From Bryobacteraceae bacterium (GTDB taxonomy: Bacteria; Acidobacteriota; Terriglobia; Bryobacterales; Bryobacteraceae), in contig JASHWA010000558.1 of NCBI GenBank assembly GCA_030044325.1, positions 1 through 31,433 on the forward strand: a DNA stretch of 31,433 nucleotides, written 5' to 3'. The translations under genes were made by a program, and so were the position numbers. The notes beneath the pieces are model-generated. The model ran no database searches and was not told where the DNA came from. It was given only the letters and a program-made list of their open reading frames with translations. This document shows, piece by piece, positions 1 through 7,821 of the stretch. Within the stretch, counting starts at the first letter, position 1. Every line of letters starts with the position of its first letter.

Positions 1-131
1 TCCTAGGACGCTGCGGGGAACTGCCATGTCAACACCCGAGCGTCGCTGTCCCAAGGAGCGCGTCGAAATTGGCGGTGCACCGATACGAACCTCGCGAAGG
101 CCGGACGGTCACCATAAGCCTAGGAACATCT

Positions 132-151
132 TAGCCGTTTATTCACGGCTA
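132..151 (-). terminator. stem-loop directly after the hutH-like stop codon
   Basis: TAGCCG (132-137) and CGGCTA (146-151) form a perfect 6-bp stem with an 8-nt loop, starting right after the ammonia-lyase stop codon on the minus strand. There is no T-run after the stem on that strand, so this is at best a weak or Rho-assisted 3' end. The remaining bases 1-131 hold nothing I can support. Confidence 0.3.
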
Positions 152-1666
152 TCAAATTCCGTCCAACCCGCCCAATCCGATCCATTTTTCGATCGCCGCA
201 ATCCGGCCCGAAAATGTTTGATCGCCCTCCCACGCGGGAACGACGAAGCGCAGTCCTGCGCGGGCCTGCTCGACTGGCGGGCTGGATTTCAACGGCGCTA
301 ACAGATCAAGGGCGCGTGCGGCGGCCAGGGCTTCGATCGCCAGCACGGCGCGGGTGTTTTTCACTACTTGTTGAAGCTTCAGCGCAGCGGTCATTCCCAT
401 GCTGACGAAATCCTCTTTGTTGCCGCTGGTGGTGATCGAGCCGGGCGAGGCGGGATGCGCGAGCACGCGATTTTCGGCCACCAGCGCGGCCGCGGTCACC
501 TGGGTCATCATGAATCCGGATTCGAGGCCCGGGTGGCCGGCGAGAAAGGCGGGCAGATCCTCGTTGAGCGCGGGATTCACCAGGCGGTCGATGCGGCGTT
601 CGGAAATTCCGGCGAGGGCGGAGAGCGCGATTGAAAGATAATCGAGCTCCAGCGCGAGCGGCTCGCCGTGAAAATTTCCGCCGGAGATGATTTCCTCGCC
701 GATGACCAAGGGATTGTCGGTCACCGAGTTCAATTCGATTTCGAAAACCGCGCGGGCCTGCGCGAGCGTATCGCGTACGGCGCCGTGGACCTGCGGAGCG
801 CAGCGCAGAGAATACGCGTCCTGCACGCGGCGGCAGGTGATGTGCGATTGGCGGATTTCGCTTTCGCGCAGAAGGCGCTCGAGATTGGCCGCGCTCGCGC
901 GCTGGCCGGGATGCGGGCGGATTTCGTGGATGCGCGGATCGAAGGCGCGCGGCGTGCCTTTCAATCCGTCGAGCGACATGGCGCAGATCACGTCGGCGGC
1001 GTGCGCGAGGCGCTCGGCCTGTTCGAGCTCCAGGCACGCGACCGCGAGCATCGCCTGGGTGCCGTTGACCAGCGAAATTCCTTCTTTCGAAGCGAGGGTC
1101 ACCGGCTCGATTCCGGCGCGCTTCAGCGCTTCGCCGCCGGGGAGGCGCGCGCCTTCGAATTCGGCTTCGCCTTCCCCGATCAGCAGCAGGGCCATATGCG
1201 CCAGGGGCGCGAGATCGCCGCTTGCGCCGACGCTCCCGCGTGCGGGGACCACGGGCGTGACGCCGCGATTCAAGAGATCGCACAATCTTTCAGCGACCAG
1301 CGGACGGATTCCGGAGAATCCGCGGGCGAGCACGTTGGCTCGGATGAGCATCATGGCGCGGGTTTCGGCGATGCCCAGCGGTTCGCCGACGCCCGCCGAA
1401 TGCGAGCGCACCACGTTGCGCTGGAGCGTTTCAAGATCGGAGGCGGGAACTCGTACGTCGGCGAGCAGCCCCACGCCGGTATTCACGGCATATACCGGCA
1501 TATCCCCCGCGGCGAGGCGCTCGACTACTTCGCGCGAGCGGCGCATGGCTTCGATCGCGTGCGGGGAGATGCGTGCTTCGGCTTGGCCGCGCGCGACCGC
1601 GGCCGCCTGAGCGATGGTGAGCGAGGCGCCGTCGAGCAGAACGAGTTCGCGTTCAGAGGAGCGCAC
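152..1666 (-). CDS. hutH: histidine / aromatic amino acid ammonia-lyase
   Basis: MIO-type ammonia-lyase, 504 residues, the usual length for bacterial histidine ammonia-lyase. Such enzymes remove ammonia from an aromatic amino acid without a cofactor; for histidine this gives urocanate, the first step of histidine breakdown. The triad that cyclises into the MIO electrophile is visible at A148-S149-G150 within VGASGDLAPLAH. The catalytic tyrosine region VYAVNTGVG (Y59) is present. The selectivity pair at S89-H90 is of the histidine-lyase type. However, the C-terminal active-site strand reads TSGNKEDFVSM (413-423) where typical HutH has TSANQEDHVSM, so the substrate could be another aromatic amino acid. 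No other hut gene is visible nearby. The start is a GTG with only a weak ribosome site. It is divergent from the RsbW-like gene across about 40 bp. Confidence 0.85.
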   Translation of the reverse strand: MRSSERELVLLDGASLTIAQAAAVARGQAEARISPHAIEAMRRSREVVERLAAGDMPVYAVNTGVGLLADVRVPASDLETLQRNVVRSHSAGVGEPLGIAETRAMMLIRANVLARGFSGIRPLVAERLCDLLNRGVTPVVPARGSVGASGDLAPLAHMALLLIGEGEAEFEGARLPGGEALKRAGIEPVTLASKEGISLVNGTQAMLAVACLELEQAERLAHAADVICAMSLDGLKGTPRAFDPRIHEIRPHPGQRASAANLERLLRESEIRQSHITCRRVQDAYSLRCAPQVHGAVRDTLAQARAVFEIELNSVTDNPLVIGEEIISGGNFHGEPLALELDYLSIALSALAGISERRIDRLVNPALNEDLPAFLAGHPGLESGFMMTQVTAAALVAENRVLAHPASPGSITTSGNKEDFVSMGMTAALKLQQVVKNTRAVLAIEALAAARALDLLAPLKSSPPVEQARAGLRFVVPAWEGDQTFSGRIAAIEKWIGLGGLDGI

Positions 1667-1707
1667 TTGACTTTCGAAGCTCTACTATTCTACTTTAACG
1701 ATTCGAC

Positions 1708-2187
1708 GTGGCCGCACCCGGAATGGTTAAGCCTGTCGCATTTCATATGAGTAATAGGGAGGCCGCGGCGGCGCCAAACGTGGAGCTTCTGCTCGATTCG
1801 ACGCTCGAAAGCGTGGATACGGCCGAGGAAGCCGTGCTGCACCAAGCGCAGGAACTCGGTTTTGACGAGGACGATCTGCATCGCATCGGCATGTCGGTGC
1901 GGGAGAGCATGGTCAACGCCGTGGTGCACGGCAACCGGTATAATGCGCGGAAGAAGGTTCACGTCAGCGTAACGCGGTCGGCGGAGCGGCTGGAAATCGT
2001 GATTGGGGATGAGGGGGAGGGGTTCGATATGAGTTCGCTGCCGGACCCGCTCGCCAACGAGAACCTGCTGCGCCATTCCGGCCGGGGTTTGCTGCTGATC
2101 CAGGCCTTCATGGACGAGTTTCAAATGCGCCCGCGGGAGCCCAAGGGCGCCGAAGTGAGAATGGTGAAGTACGTTCCCAAGAGTTAA
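1708..2187 (+). CDS. RsbW/SpoIIAB-like anti-sigma serine kinase (HATPase)
   Basis: A 159-residue GHKL-type ATPase of the anti-sigma serine kinase family. These proteins bind a sigma factor or another partner and phosphorylate a STAS antagonist, forming a partner switch. Visible ATP-site motifs are the N-box E66...N70 (ESMVNAVVHG), the G1 box D101-x-G-x-G (GDEGEGFD) and the glycine-rich G2 box GRGLLL at 125-130. The STAS gene starts 12 nt downstream, which fits the usual antagonist-kinase pairing in reversed order. The start is uncertain: GTG at 1708, ATG at 1723 or ATG at 1747; none has a good Shine-Dalgarno sequence. A TTGACT-like element at 1667-1672 could be the -35 box. No sigma factor is in the window, so the target is unknown. 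Confidence 0.85.
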   Translation: MAAPGMVKPVAFHMSNREAAAAPNVELLLDSTLESVDTAEEAVLHQAQELGFDEDDLHRIGMSVRESMVNAVVHGNRYNARKKVHVSVTRSAERLEIVIGDEGEGFDMSSLPDPLANENLLRHSGRGLLLIQAFMDEFQMRPREPKGAEVRMVKYVPKS

Positions 2188-2195
2188 AGGAGGAG
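2186..2195 (+). promoter_or_regulatory. strong ribosome binding site for the STAS gene
   Basis: AAAGGAGGAG lies 4-5 nt before a GTG at 2200. This near-perfect Shine-Dalgarno sequence overlaps the upstream kinase stop codon, supports the GTG start, and suggests the antagonist is made in excess over the kinase. Confidence 0.7.
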
Positions 2196-2199
2196 TCTC

Positions 2200-2544
2200 G
2201 TGAGTGTTAAACTGACCACCCGACAGGTGGGCGATGTGACGGTAGTGGATGCCGTGGGGCGTATTACGCTCGGTGAGGGAGCGAGCACGTTCCGCGACAA
2301 GATTCGGGAGTTGGCTTCGAGCGGTCACAAGAAGATGCTGCTCAATCTCGCCGAGGTTTCCTATATCGACAGCTCGGGAATCGGCGAAATGGTGTCCGGT
2401 TTCACCACGGTCACCAACCAGGGCGGACAGGTCAAGCTGCTGAACCTGACCAAGCGGGTCAAGGACCTGCTGCAGATCACCAAACTGTATACTGTTTTCG
2501 ACGTTTTCGACGACGAAGCCGCCGCGGTTCGAAGTTTTTCTTGA
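2200..2544 (+). CDS. STAS-domain anti-sigma factor antagonist (RsbV/SpoIIAA-like)
   Basis: A single STAS domain fills the 114 residues, the normal size for SpoIIAA/RsbV proteins. The switch segment YIDSSGIGEMV (55-65) carries the conserved phosphorylatable serine in the DSSG motif (S58/S59). In the family, the unphosphorylated form binds the kinase and releases its target, and phosphorylation by the kinase switches it off. The gene lies directly behind an RsbW-like kinase, so the two very likely form one partner-switch module. The GTG start is set by the strong Shine-Dalgarno sequence just upstream. A response regulator gene follows after about 115 bp and may belong to the same pathway. Confidence 0.92.
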   Translation: MSVKLTTRQVGDVTVVDAVGRITLGEGASTFRDKIRELASSGHKKMLLNLAEVSYIDSSGIGEMVSGFTTVTNQGGQVKLLNLTKRVKDLLQITKLYTVFDVFDDEAAAVRSFS

Positions 2545-2660
2545 GCATCGCTGCATTTTGTGCATAAATGGGACGGAATGGAATCGTCGGAGCCGGAAAA
2601 GAAAAAGTTTAAGATCAATAAAAATTAGAGAATTCGTGAGGCTCCGGCTCACTGTAAGGG

Positions 2661-3395
2661 GTGAGGGGGAAATTTCGCCGCGAACGGCGTGGCGGTCCCG
2701 ATATGGTTCCGATCAGAGAGCCGAAAACGTATTCCATTTTTCTGGCCGACGAGCTCACGCTGGTGCGTGAAGGACTGGCGGCGCTGTGCGTTTCCGAGCC
2801 CGCAGACGGGAACGGGGGGGTTCGTCCACGATTTAAAGTTGTAGGGCAATGCTCGGAGGGTGCGGCGGCGCTGCGTTTTATCCAGTCCCAGGCGCCGGAT
2901 ATTGCCGTGCTGGACCTGAATTTGTCGGATCTGTTCACGCTGGAGGTGGTTCGCCGCATCCGCGAAACCAACATCCCCACCAAAATCGTGGTGCTTTCGA
3001 CGCGCCGGGACCGCAAAACGGTGGTTGAGGCGCTGCGCTGCGGCGTGAACGGGTTTTTATTGAAATCGGCCCCGTCGCAACAGTTGATCGAAGCCTTCGA
3101 GCAGGTGCTCGACGGCGGAATCTACGTTTCGCCCGAGATTGAGCTGCACAAGATCTTCGGAGGCGGGCCGAAATCCCCTAGTGAGGACCCTCTGCAAGCC
3201 CTCAGCGCGCGCGAATATCAAGTATTTTCATTGCTTTGCGATGGAGTTCGCGCCAAGGAGATCGCCGCGCGCCTGTCGCTCAGTCCTAAGACCGTAGACA
3301 CCTACCGCGCAAGCCTCATGCGCAAGCTAGACATACATGATGTCGCCGGGCTAGTGAAGTTCGCGATTCAACGGGACTTAATTTCCTCTCGCTGA
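2661..3395 (+). CDS. NarL/FixJ-family response regulator
   Basis: A two-domain response regulator of 244 residues: an N-terminal receiver domain (about 23-150) and a C-terminal LuxR-type helix-turn-helix (about 180-240). In the receiver the acidic pair is D30-E31, the likely phosphoacceptor is D85 (AVLDLNLSD), the switch residue is S113/T114 and the conserved lysine is K135. The HTH shows the LuxR pattern LSAREYQVFSLL and RLSLSPKTVDTYRASL. No histidine kinase lies beside it. The Tad-like secretory genes begin about 150 bp downstream and the partner-switch genes lie upstream, so it may control either. GTG 2661 is the longest start; ATG 2703 is an alternative that keeps the whole receiver. Confidence 0.9.
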   Translation: MRGKFRRERRGGPDMVPIREPKTYSIFLADELTLVREGLAALCVSEPADGNGGVRPRFKVVGQCSEGAAALRFIQSQAPDIAVLDLNLSDLFTLEVVRRIRETNIPTKIVVLSTRRDRKTVVEALRCGVNGFLLKSAPSQQLIEAFEQVLDGGIYVSPEIELHKIFGGGPKSPSEDPLQALSAREYQVFSLLCDGVRAKEIAARLSLSPKTVDTYRASLMRKLDIHDVAGLVKFAIQRDLISSR

Positions 3396-3416
3396 ACCTT
3401 CCGCAGCGCGGTACTA

Positions 3417-3428
3417 GAACTATAGTTC
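3417..3428. repeat. perfect 12-bp palindrome upstream of the tad-like genes
   Basis: GAACTATAGTTC is a perfect palindrome in the short gap between the response regulator and the TadG-like gene, about 120 bp before the latter's start. It could be an operator, possibly for the neighbouring LuxR-type regulator, or part of a transcript-end structure. Only the symmetry is seen. Confidence 0.4.
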
Positions 3429-3547
3429 AGGTATTCCCATGGTGCCTACGGGTAAGTGGTAACCCTACTTCAATACTAGCGTTTCGCCTCATGGCCCGCG
3501 GAGCGGCGCGCTCGCATACTGGAAACGATCCAGGAGACCGAAAGATC

Positions 3548-5032
3548 ATGAGTGTGAATCAAGTGCATAATCGGAGTACATTTCATTCCCGCGGCGAGCG
3601 CGGAACCGTCGGCGTGATCGCCGGCCTTGCGATGCTCGGCCTGCTCGGTTTCACCGGGATGGCGATCGACGTCGGATATCTGCAATGGACGAGAGTGCGA
3701 ATTCAGGACGCGGCTGACGCCGCCGCCCAGGCAGGGATTATCGCGGGAGCGGCTGGAAACAGTTCAAGTATCTCGACGGTCGGGCAAAACGCCGCGTCGA
3801 TGAACGGCTTTACCAATGGCAGCAATGGCGTGACGGTGACCCTCAACAGTCCGCCGAAGCAGGGAAGTCTCTCGGGGGAGTCAAACGCCGTTGAGGCGAT
3901 CGTGACCGAGACGGTTCCCACATTCTTCATGGGCCTGTTCCATCTGAGCAGCGTTACGCTCAACGGCTACGCGGCCGGGTCATGGCCATCCTCTGGGTCA
4001 GGCTCTGGGTCCGGATCGGGGTCGGGGACTTCGATGGGCTGCGTTTACGTGCTCGACACGAGTTCCAGCGACTCGGAGGTCCTGAACATTCAGGGCAGCT
4101 CGCCGACCTTCAACTGCGGCGTGATTGTGGAGTCGCCCAACTCGCAAGCGGTGTACCTCTCCGGGGCGCTTACCGTCGAAATGGGGTCCGGCTACACGGT
4201 TGGTGTGGTGGGACCGTCGAGCTGCACGGCGTCTTCTCCCGCGGTGGACAGCGGATGCGGGATCGATTACACCTCCAACCAGGATTACATCTGCACCTCG
4301 CCGGCAACCAGCTGTACAGGCAGCAGCGTGCCGACGTCCAACGGCATCAGCAGTCCGGGAGACCCTCTCAGCAGCATCACTGCGCCGAGTCCATCCGGCG
4401 TGTCAATCATCGCGACCGACCCGTATTACAACATGAACGCCCTGCCTTCGGGCGACAAGATTCAGCCGGGCGTATACTGCGACGGGCTCGAAGTGGGCAA
4501 TACAAATGGCGTGACGTATACGTTCGAGCCGGGAACGTATTTTATCGCCAGCGGGCAGCTTAACATCCAATCGACCGCGTCTGTGACCGGTACGGGCGTC
4601 ACCTTCTATCTGACCAGCGAGTCCGAGCTCAGCAAAGCGGGAGGGCCGAGCTGCGGCAGCAGCACCTCGATTGCGCAGGTGGTGATCACCGGTCAGTCGA
4701 CCGTCAGCCTGAGCGCGCCGGCATCCGGGGCGAGCAGCGGCGTGGTGGGCATGCTGTTTTTCGAGGATCGTCAGAACGAGAGCGGAGTAACGGTGACCGA
4801 CACGCAGCCTTCCATCCAGGGAAATTCGAGCACCACGCTGCAGGGCGCGATGTACTTCAAGAATTCGACTTTGACCTACACCGGCGTGAACACGGGAAGC
4901 AGCGATTACACCATGATCGTGGTGAAGAAGCTGACCATCAACGGCAGCTCGCCGATCGTGGTGTACAACAAGGGCAATCCACTGACCACGTCCTCCTCGA
5001 CCAGCACCACCGGGGGAGCGATCGCTCAATAA
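3548..5032 (+). CDS. TadG-like secreted/pilus-associated protein
   Basis: About 494 residues from the ATG at 3548, which has AGGAG 11 nt upstream. The reading frame is open further upstream, but without a better start. The N-terminus has a polar segment, then a hydrophobic helix (GVIAGLAMLGLLGFTGMAID) and the QDAADAAAQAG pattern of the Tad/TadG N-terminal domain, which anchors such proteins in the inner membrane. A flexible glycine-serine linker (SGSGSGSGSG) follows, then a threonine/serine-rich region with several cysteines and repeated short beta strands (for example TYTFEPGTYFI and TGTGVTFYLT) that looks like a beta-helix exoprotein. TadG proteins assist tight-adherence pilus assembly, but no TadA ATPase, TadB/C or secretin is here. 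Its role is therefore inferred from the N-terminus and the two TadE-like genes that follow. Confidence 0.8.
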   Translation: MSVNQVHNRSTFHSRGERGTVGVIAGLAMLGLLGFTGMAIDVGYLQWTRVRIQDAADAAAQAGIIAGAAGNSSSISTVGQNAASMNGFTNGSNGVTVTLNSPPKQGSLSGESNAVEAIVTETVPTFFMGLFHLSSVTLNGYAAGSWPSSGSGSGSGSGSGTSMGCVYVLDTSSSDSEVLNIQGSSPTFNCGVIVESPNSQAVYLSGALTVEMGSGYTVGVVGPSSCTASSPAVDSGCGIDYTSNQDYICTSPATSCTGSSVPTSNGISSPGDPLSSITAPSPSGVSIIATDPYYNMNALPSGDKIQPGVYCDGLEVGNTNGVTYTFEPGTYFIASGQLNIQSTASVTGTGVTFYLTSESELSKAGGPSCGSSTSIAQVVITGQSTVSLSAPASGASSGVVGMLFFEDRQNESGVTVTDTQPSIQGNSSTTLQGAMYFKNSTLTYTGVNTGSSDYTMIVVKKLTINGSSPIVVYNKGNPLTTSSSTSTTGGAIAQ

Positions 5033-5036
5033 AGCC

Positions 5037-5510
5037 ATGCGTACAGGAAAACTTTCAGACCGCCGGCGCGCGAACCAGAGCGGCAGCGCGTTTATCGAGT
5101 TCGCGCTGGTGAGCCTGATCATGCTCCCGATCTTTTTCGCGGTGATCGATTATTCGCGCGTGTTCTACTACGGCGCGATCGTGCAGGGCGCGGCGCGGGC
5201 CGGAACGCAGTACGCGCTGAACTCGGCGCCCAATGAAGCCGCGGTCGCCTCGATTGAGGCCGCCGCGACCGCCGATGCCTCCAACGTTCCTTCGTCGATG
5301 AGCTTCGCGACGACCCCGGCGCCCACCTTCTTCTGCGCCTGTTCCAACTCGACGGCCCAAGTCTCGTGCACCAGCACGTGCGGGACCGGTTACACGCTGG
5401 GAACTTATTCACAGGTCAACACGCAGCTGACCTTCACGACGTATTTCAAATATCCCCTGCTGCCGACCAGCATCACGGTGACGGGGCAATCCATCGTTCA
5501 AGTGCATTGA
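5037..5510 (+). CDS. TadE-like pseudopilin
   Basis: A 157-residue protein starting 4 nt after the TadG-like stop. A basic leader is followed by SGSAFIEFALVSLIMLPIFF, the TadE pattern: a glycine before a short segment, a conserved glutamate and a hydrophobic helix (about 16-42). The Tad prepilin peptidase cleaves at such sites. The rest is an extracytoplasmic domain with four clustered cysteines (ACSNSTAQVSCTSTCG region, about 102-118), which may form disulfides. TadE proteins are minor pseudopilins of the Flp/Tad system. The next gene overlaps this stop, so translation is probably coupled. Confidence 0.85.
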   Translation: MRTGKLSDRRRANQSGSAFIEFALVSLIMLPIFFAVIDYSRVFYYGAIVQGAARAGTQYALNSAPNEAAVASIEAAATADASNVPSSMSFATTPAPTFFCACSNSTAQVSCTSTCGTGYTLGTYSQVNTQLTFTTYFKYPLLPTSITVTGQSIVQVH

Positions 5511-5986
5511 TGAACCCGGCCACAAGACGCAAGCGCCAGCAGGGCGGCAACGTGATCATCGAGATGGGCCTGTGCATGACGACGCTGTTTCTGATGATCT
5601 TCGGCATCGTTCAATATTCGATACTGAATTTCGCCAACAATTTCTGCGCGTTCGCGGCGCAGCAGGGGGCGCGCTACGCATCCATTCGCGGCGCCTCGAG
5701 CGTGAGTCCGCTGCCCACCAACCCCAGCCCGTGCGGCTCGACGTGCACCAACGAATCGAGCGGCGATCCGACCACGACGTACGTGCAGGGCCTCACTGTC
5801 GCGCTGAACACCGCGAACCTGACGGTGGCCACCACCTGGACCGCGTGTTCGGGCTGCTCGAACGGAAACGATCAGGGCAGCACCGTGACCGTCAAGGTGA
5901 GCTACTCCTACAGTCCGCTGCTGACCCTCGTTTCGCCGAATTCGATGACGCTGAACAGCTCGTCGACGATGACGGTGATCGAGTAG
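5510..5986 (+). CDS. second TadE-like pseudopilin
   Basis: The stop of the previous gene and the ATG here share bases (TGATG at 5508-5512), a classic coupling arrangement, which decides the start at 5510. The 158-residue product has the same layout as its neighbour: a basic leader, GGNVIIEMGLCMTTLFLMIFG with the conserved glutamate after the glycine, a membrane helix, then an outside domain with cysteines (CGSTCTNE and ACSGC). The order TadG-TadE-TadE suggests one exported assembly whose two pseudopilins may pair. The motor and platform genes must be elsewhere, or the set is used for another surface function. Confidence 0.82.
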   Translation: MNPATRRKRQQGGNVIIEMGLCMTTLFLMIFGIVQYSILNFANNFCAFAAQQGARYASIRGASSVSPLPTNPSPCGSTCTNESSGDPTTTYVQGLTVALNTANLTVATTWTACSGCSNGNDQGSTVTVKVSYSYSPLLTLVSPNSMTLNSSSTMTVIE

Positions 5987-6064
5987 ACGTTCAGCGGCGC
6001 TGGCCAACGCGCTCCATATACGGTCGCGCCTCAGGGCAAACTCGATCGGGTTGGGGCGCATTGG

Positions 6065-7252
6065 TCATTCCCGCGCGAGTGTCGCGGGGGTCTCCGCTCT
6101 CGCAAGCCGCGACTGTTTTTCGGTGGCGTCGTTTTCGGCGAAAACGATTCGGGCGGTGATCGCGGCGGCGCCGAGTGCGGCGATGGCCATCAGGAACGCG
6201 GCGCTGTAGCCGAACGAGTTCGCCAGAAGGCCGGCGGCGAAGGAACTCCCTCCCACGAAAACGTCGTAGAACGCGCTGAGCACGCTGACCGAAGATCCGC
6301 GTTCGCTTTCATGCGCGCGGCGCAGCACAATCGACGCGACCGAGGCCCACGGGAAGGAATAGCCGAAACCGAGCAGCGCGGAGGCGAGGAGCGCCCAGAT
6401 GCGGGAGGGTCCGCTGGCGATGATCGCGAGTCCGATCGCCATGAAGACGAGCCCGGTGTAGAAGGTGACGCGCGGATGCACGCGATCCGGCAGGCCGCCC
6501 AGGAAAAATCGGGAGAGCAGCACGAATCCGGCGTAGACGGAAAACGCCGCGCGGCCGGCGTGGCTGCGTTGGGCGAGAAATAAAATCAGGAAACCGGTGA
6601 CTACCGGATAGTAAACGTTGACCAATCCGACGGTGAGTCCGGAAGCGACGAGCGAGCGCTGGAACCACCCGCGGCGCGCGCGATGGCGCGCGGGTTCGTA
6701 ATCTTCGCGGACGCGGGCGAGCAGCGCGGCGGAGGCCAGCGCGGCGATCACCTGAAATTCGGCGGCGTGGTTGAACGATCCGAGCAGCGTGCCCACCAGC
6801 GGACCCGCGGCGATGCCGCCCCAGATCCCGCTGCTCACGTATCCCAAGGCGCGCGCGCTGCGATGCACGCCGGCAAGCTCGACCGCCCAGGCCGCGGCGC
6901 CGGTGTACAGGCACGCTTCGCCGACGCCTTGCAGGGCGCGCGCCAGGTACATCGCGCCCACGCCCCATGGCGCCAGATAAGTGATGCCGGCGAGCGTGCA
7001 GCTCGAGAGTCCGGCAAAGAACGCGGCCTTACGGCCCTTACGATCGACCAGGCGTCCCGCGAAGGGACGGCTGCACAAGGCCACCGCGGAAAACGTTCCG
7101 ATGACGAATCCGACCGCGCGATCGGAGGCGCCCAAATCCAGGCGGATGTGCGGCGCAAGCGCGGGCAGAACGGAGCCGAATCCCAGAAATCCGAGAAAGG
7201 TGGCGGTGATGAGACACCAGAAGCGTCCCCCGAGCCCCGTGCGCAACCCCAT
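6065..7252 (-). CDS. MFS transporter
   Basis: A 395-residue major facilitator with about twelve hydrophobic helices, the standard size. The loop between helices 2 and 3 carries the family motif as GRLVDRKGRKAAFF (65-78), close to the consensus G-x-x-x-D-R-x-G-R-R. A repeat of that motif follows in the second half (GGLPDRVHPRVTF). It moves a small solute across the inner membrane using a gradient. The substrate cannot be told from sequence; efflux of drugs or sugars is usual for this branch. It is divergent from the Rrf2 regulator gene with about 115 bp between, so it could share regulation. No Shine-Dalgarno sequence precedes the ATG. Confidence 0.88.
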   Translation of the reverse strand: MGLRTGLGGRFWCLITATFLGFLGFGSVLPALAPHIRLDLGASDRAVGFVIGTFSAVALCSRPFAGRLVDRKGRKAAFFAGLSSCTLAGITYLAPWGVGAMYLARALQGVGEACLYTGAAAWAVELAGVHRSARALGYVSSGIWGGIAAGPLVGTLLGSFNHAAEFQVIAALASAALLARVREDYEPARHRARRGWFQRSLVASGLTVGLVNVYYPVVTGFLILFLAQRSHAGRAAFSVYAGFVLLSRFFLGGLPDRVHPRVTFYTGLVFMAIGLAIIASGPSRIWALLASALLGFGYSFPWASVASIVLRRAHESERGSSVSVLSAFYDVFVGGSSFAAGLLANSFGYSAAFLMAIAALGAAAITARIVFAENDATEKQSRLARAETPATLARE

Positions 7253-7298
7253 CTGTTTATTTTTGCACGGAGAGTCGTGGGGATGCGCTTTGGGCTTC

Positions 7299-7328
7299 TT
7301 GACAGTCCGTCGGGATGGTTCCCATAAT
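7299..7328 (+). promoter_or_regulatory. sigma70-type promoter of the rrf2-iscS operon
   Basis: A perfect -35 box TTGACA (7299-7304), an 18-bp spacer and CATAAT (7323-7328, five of six matches) sit 40 bp before the Rrf2 start codon. This is among the best promoters in the window. Confidence 0.75.
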
Positions 7329-7331
7329 GAT

Positions 7332-7352
7332 TTAGGACTGAAGCGGTCCGAA
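7332..7352 (+). promoter_or_regulatory. candidate Rrf2/IscR-type operator
   Basis: TT-n-GGAC-n7-GTCC-n-AA is an interrupted palindrome centred at 7342. It starts 4 bp after the -10 box, where a bound dimer would block transcription. The position in front of the gene for an Fe-S regulator suggests autoregulation. The match to the E. coli IscR site is only partial (GAC...GTC core). Confidence 0.5.
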
Positions 7353-7367
7353 TTTAGCGCTGAGGCG

Positions 7368-7820
7368 ATGCTAAAGCTTACAAAGAAAGCGGATTACGGG
7401 CTGATCGCGCTGCGGCACCTGGCCTCGGCGCGGCGTGCCTCAAGCGCCAAGGACATCGCTGACGCCTATGGCATCCCCTTGCCCCTGCTTGCGAAAATCC
7501 TGCAGAAACTGGTGCGCAGCGGGCTGCTCGATTCCGAGCAGGGGACGCACGGCGGTTACCGGCTGGCGCGCGCGGCGCGGGACATTAGCGCGCTCGAGGT
7601 GATTCGCGCGATCGACGGGCCGATTCTTCTGACGCATTGCTTCACCGATCACGCCAATTGCGATCAAAGCCCGCGCTGCCCGGTGCGCGAGCCGCTCAAG
7701 AAAGTCCACGAGGGGATTCTCAGGCTGCTCGCGGGAATCAGCATCGCGGATCTGAGCGACGACGAAACCACGGTTCCGCTGATTCCTTCGATTCAGGGTC
7801 TGGAAATCTCGCGGAGATGA
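7368..7820 (+). CDS. Rrf2-family Fe-S regulator (IscR/SufR-like)
   Basis: A 150-residue Rrf2 protein. The winged helix (about 1-60) shows LTKKADYGLIALRHLA and the wing EQGTHGGYRLAR, both typical of the family. After it, three cysteines (HCFTDHANCDQSPRC, spacing C-x6-C-x5-C) are placed as in IscR/NsrR-type proteins that hold an Fe-S cluster, so the protein probably senses cluster supply or oxidative/nitrosative stress. A cysteine desulfurase gene starts one base after its stop, which points to control of cluster assembly. The ATG at 7368 was chosen because the family N-terminus begins there. The promoter and palindrome upstream suggest autoregulation. Confidence 0.9.
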   Translation: MLKLTKKADYGLIALRHLASARRASSAKDIADAYGIPLPLLAKILQKLVRSGLLDSEQGTHGGYRLARAARDISALEVIRAIDGPILLTHCFTDHANCDQSPRCPVREPLKKVHEGILRLLAGISIADLSDDETTVPLIPSIQGLEISRR

Positions 7821-7821
7821 G

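Noticed and set aside
26..301. A 91-residue plus-strand frame at the left edge
   Set aside because: It overlaps the end of the ammonia-lyase gene antisense and has no recognisable pattern or ribosome site.
668..1750. A 360-residue plus-strand open frame over the ammonia-lyase
   Set aside because: Antisense to a complete MIO enzyme; no domain signal and no ribosome site.
3429..3547. Possible c-di-GMP riboswitch before the tad-like genes
   Set aside because: GGGTAAGTGGTAACCC can fold, but I could not find the conserved GEMM core elements.
3991..4029. GS-rich tandem-like repeat (GGxTCnGG units)
   Set aside because: It simply encodes the Gly-Ser linker of the TadG-like protein; not an intergenic repeat or CRISPR.
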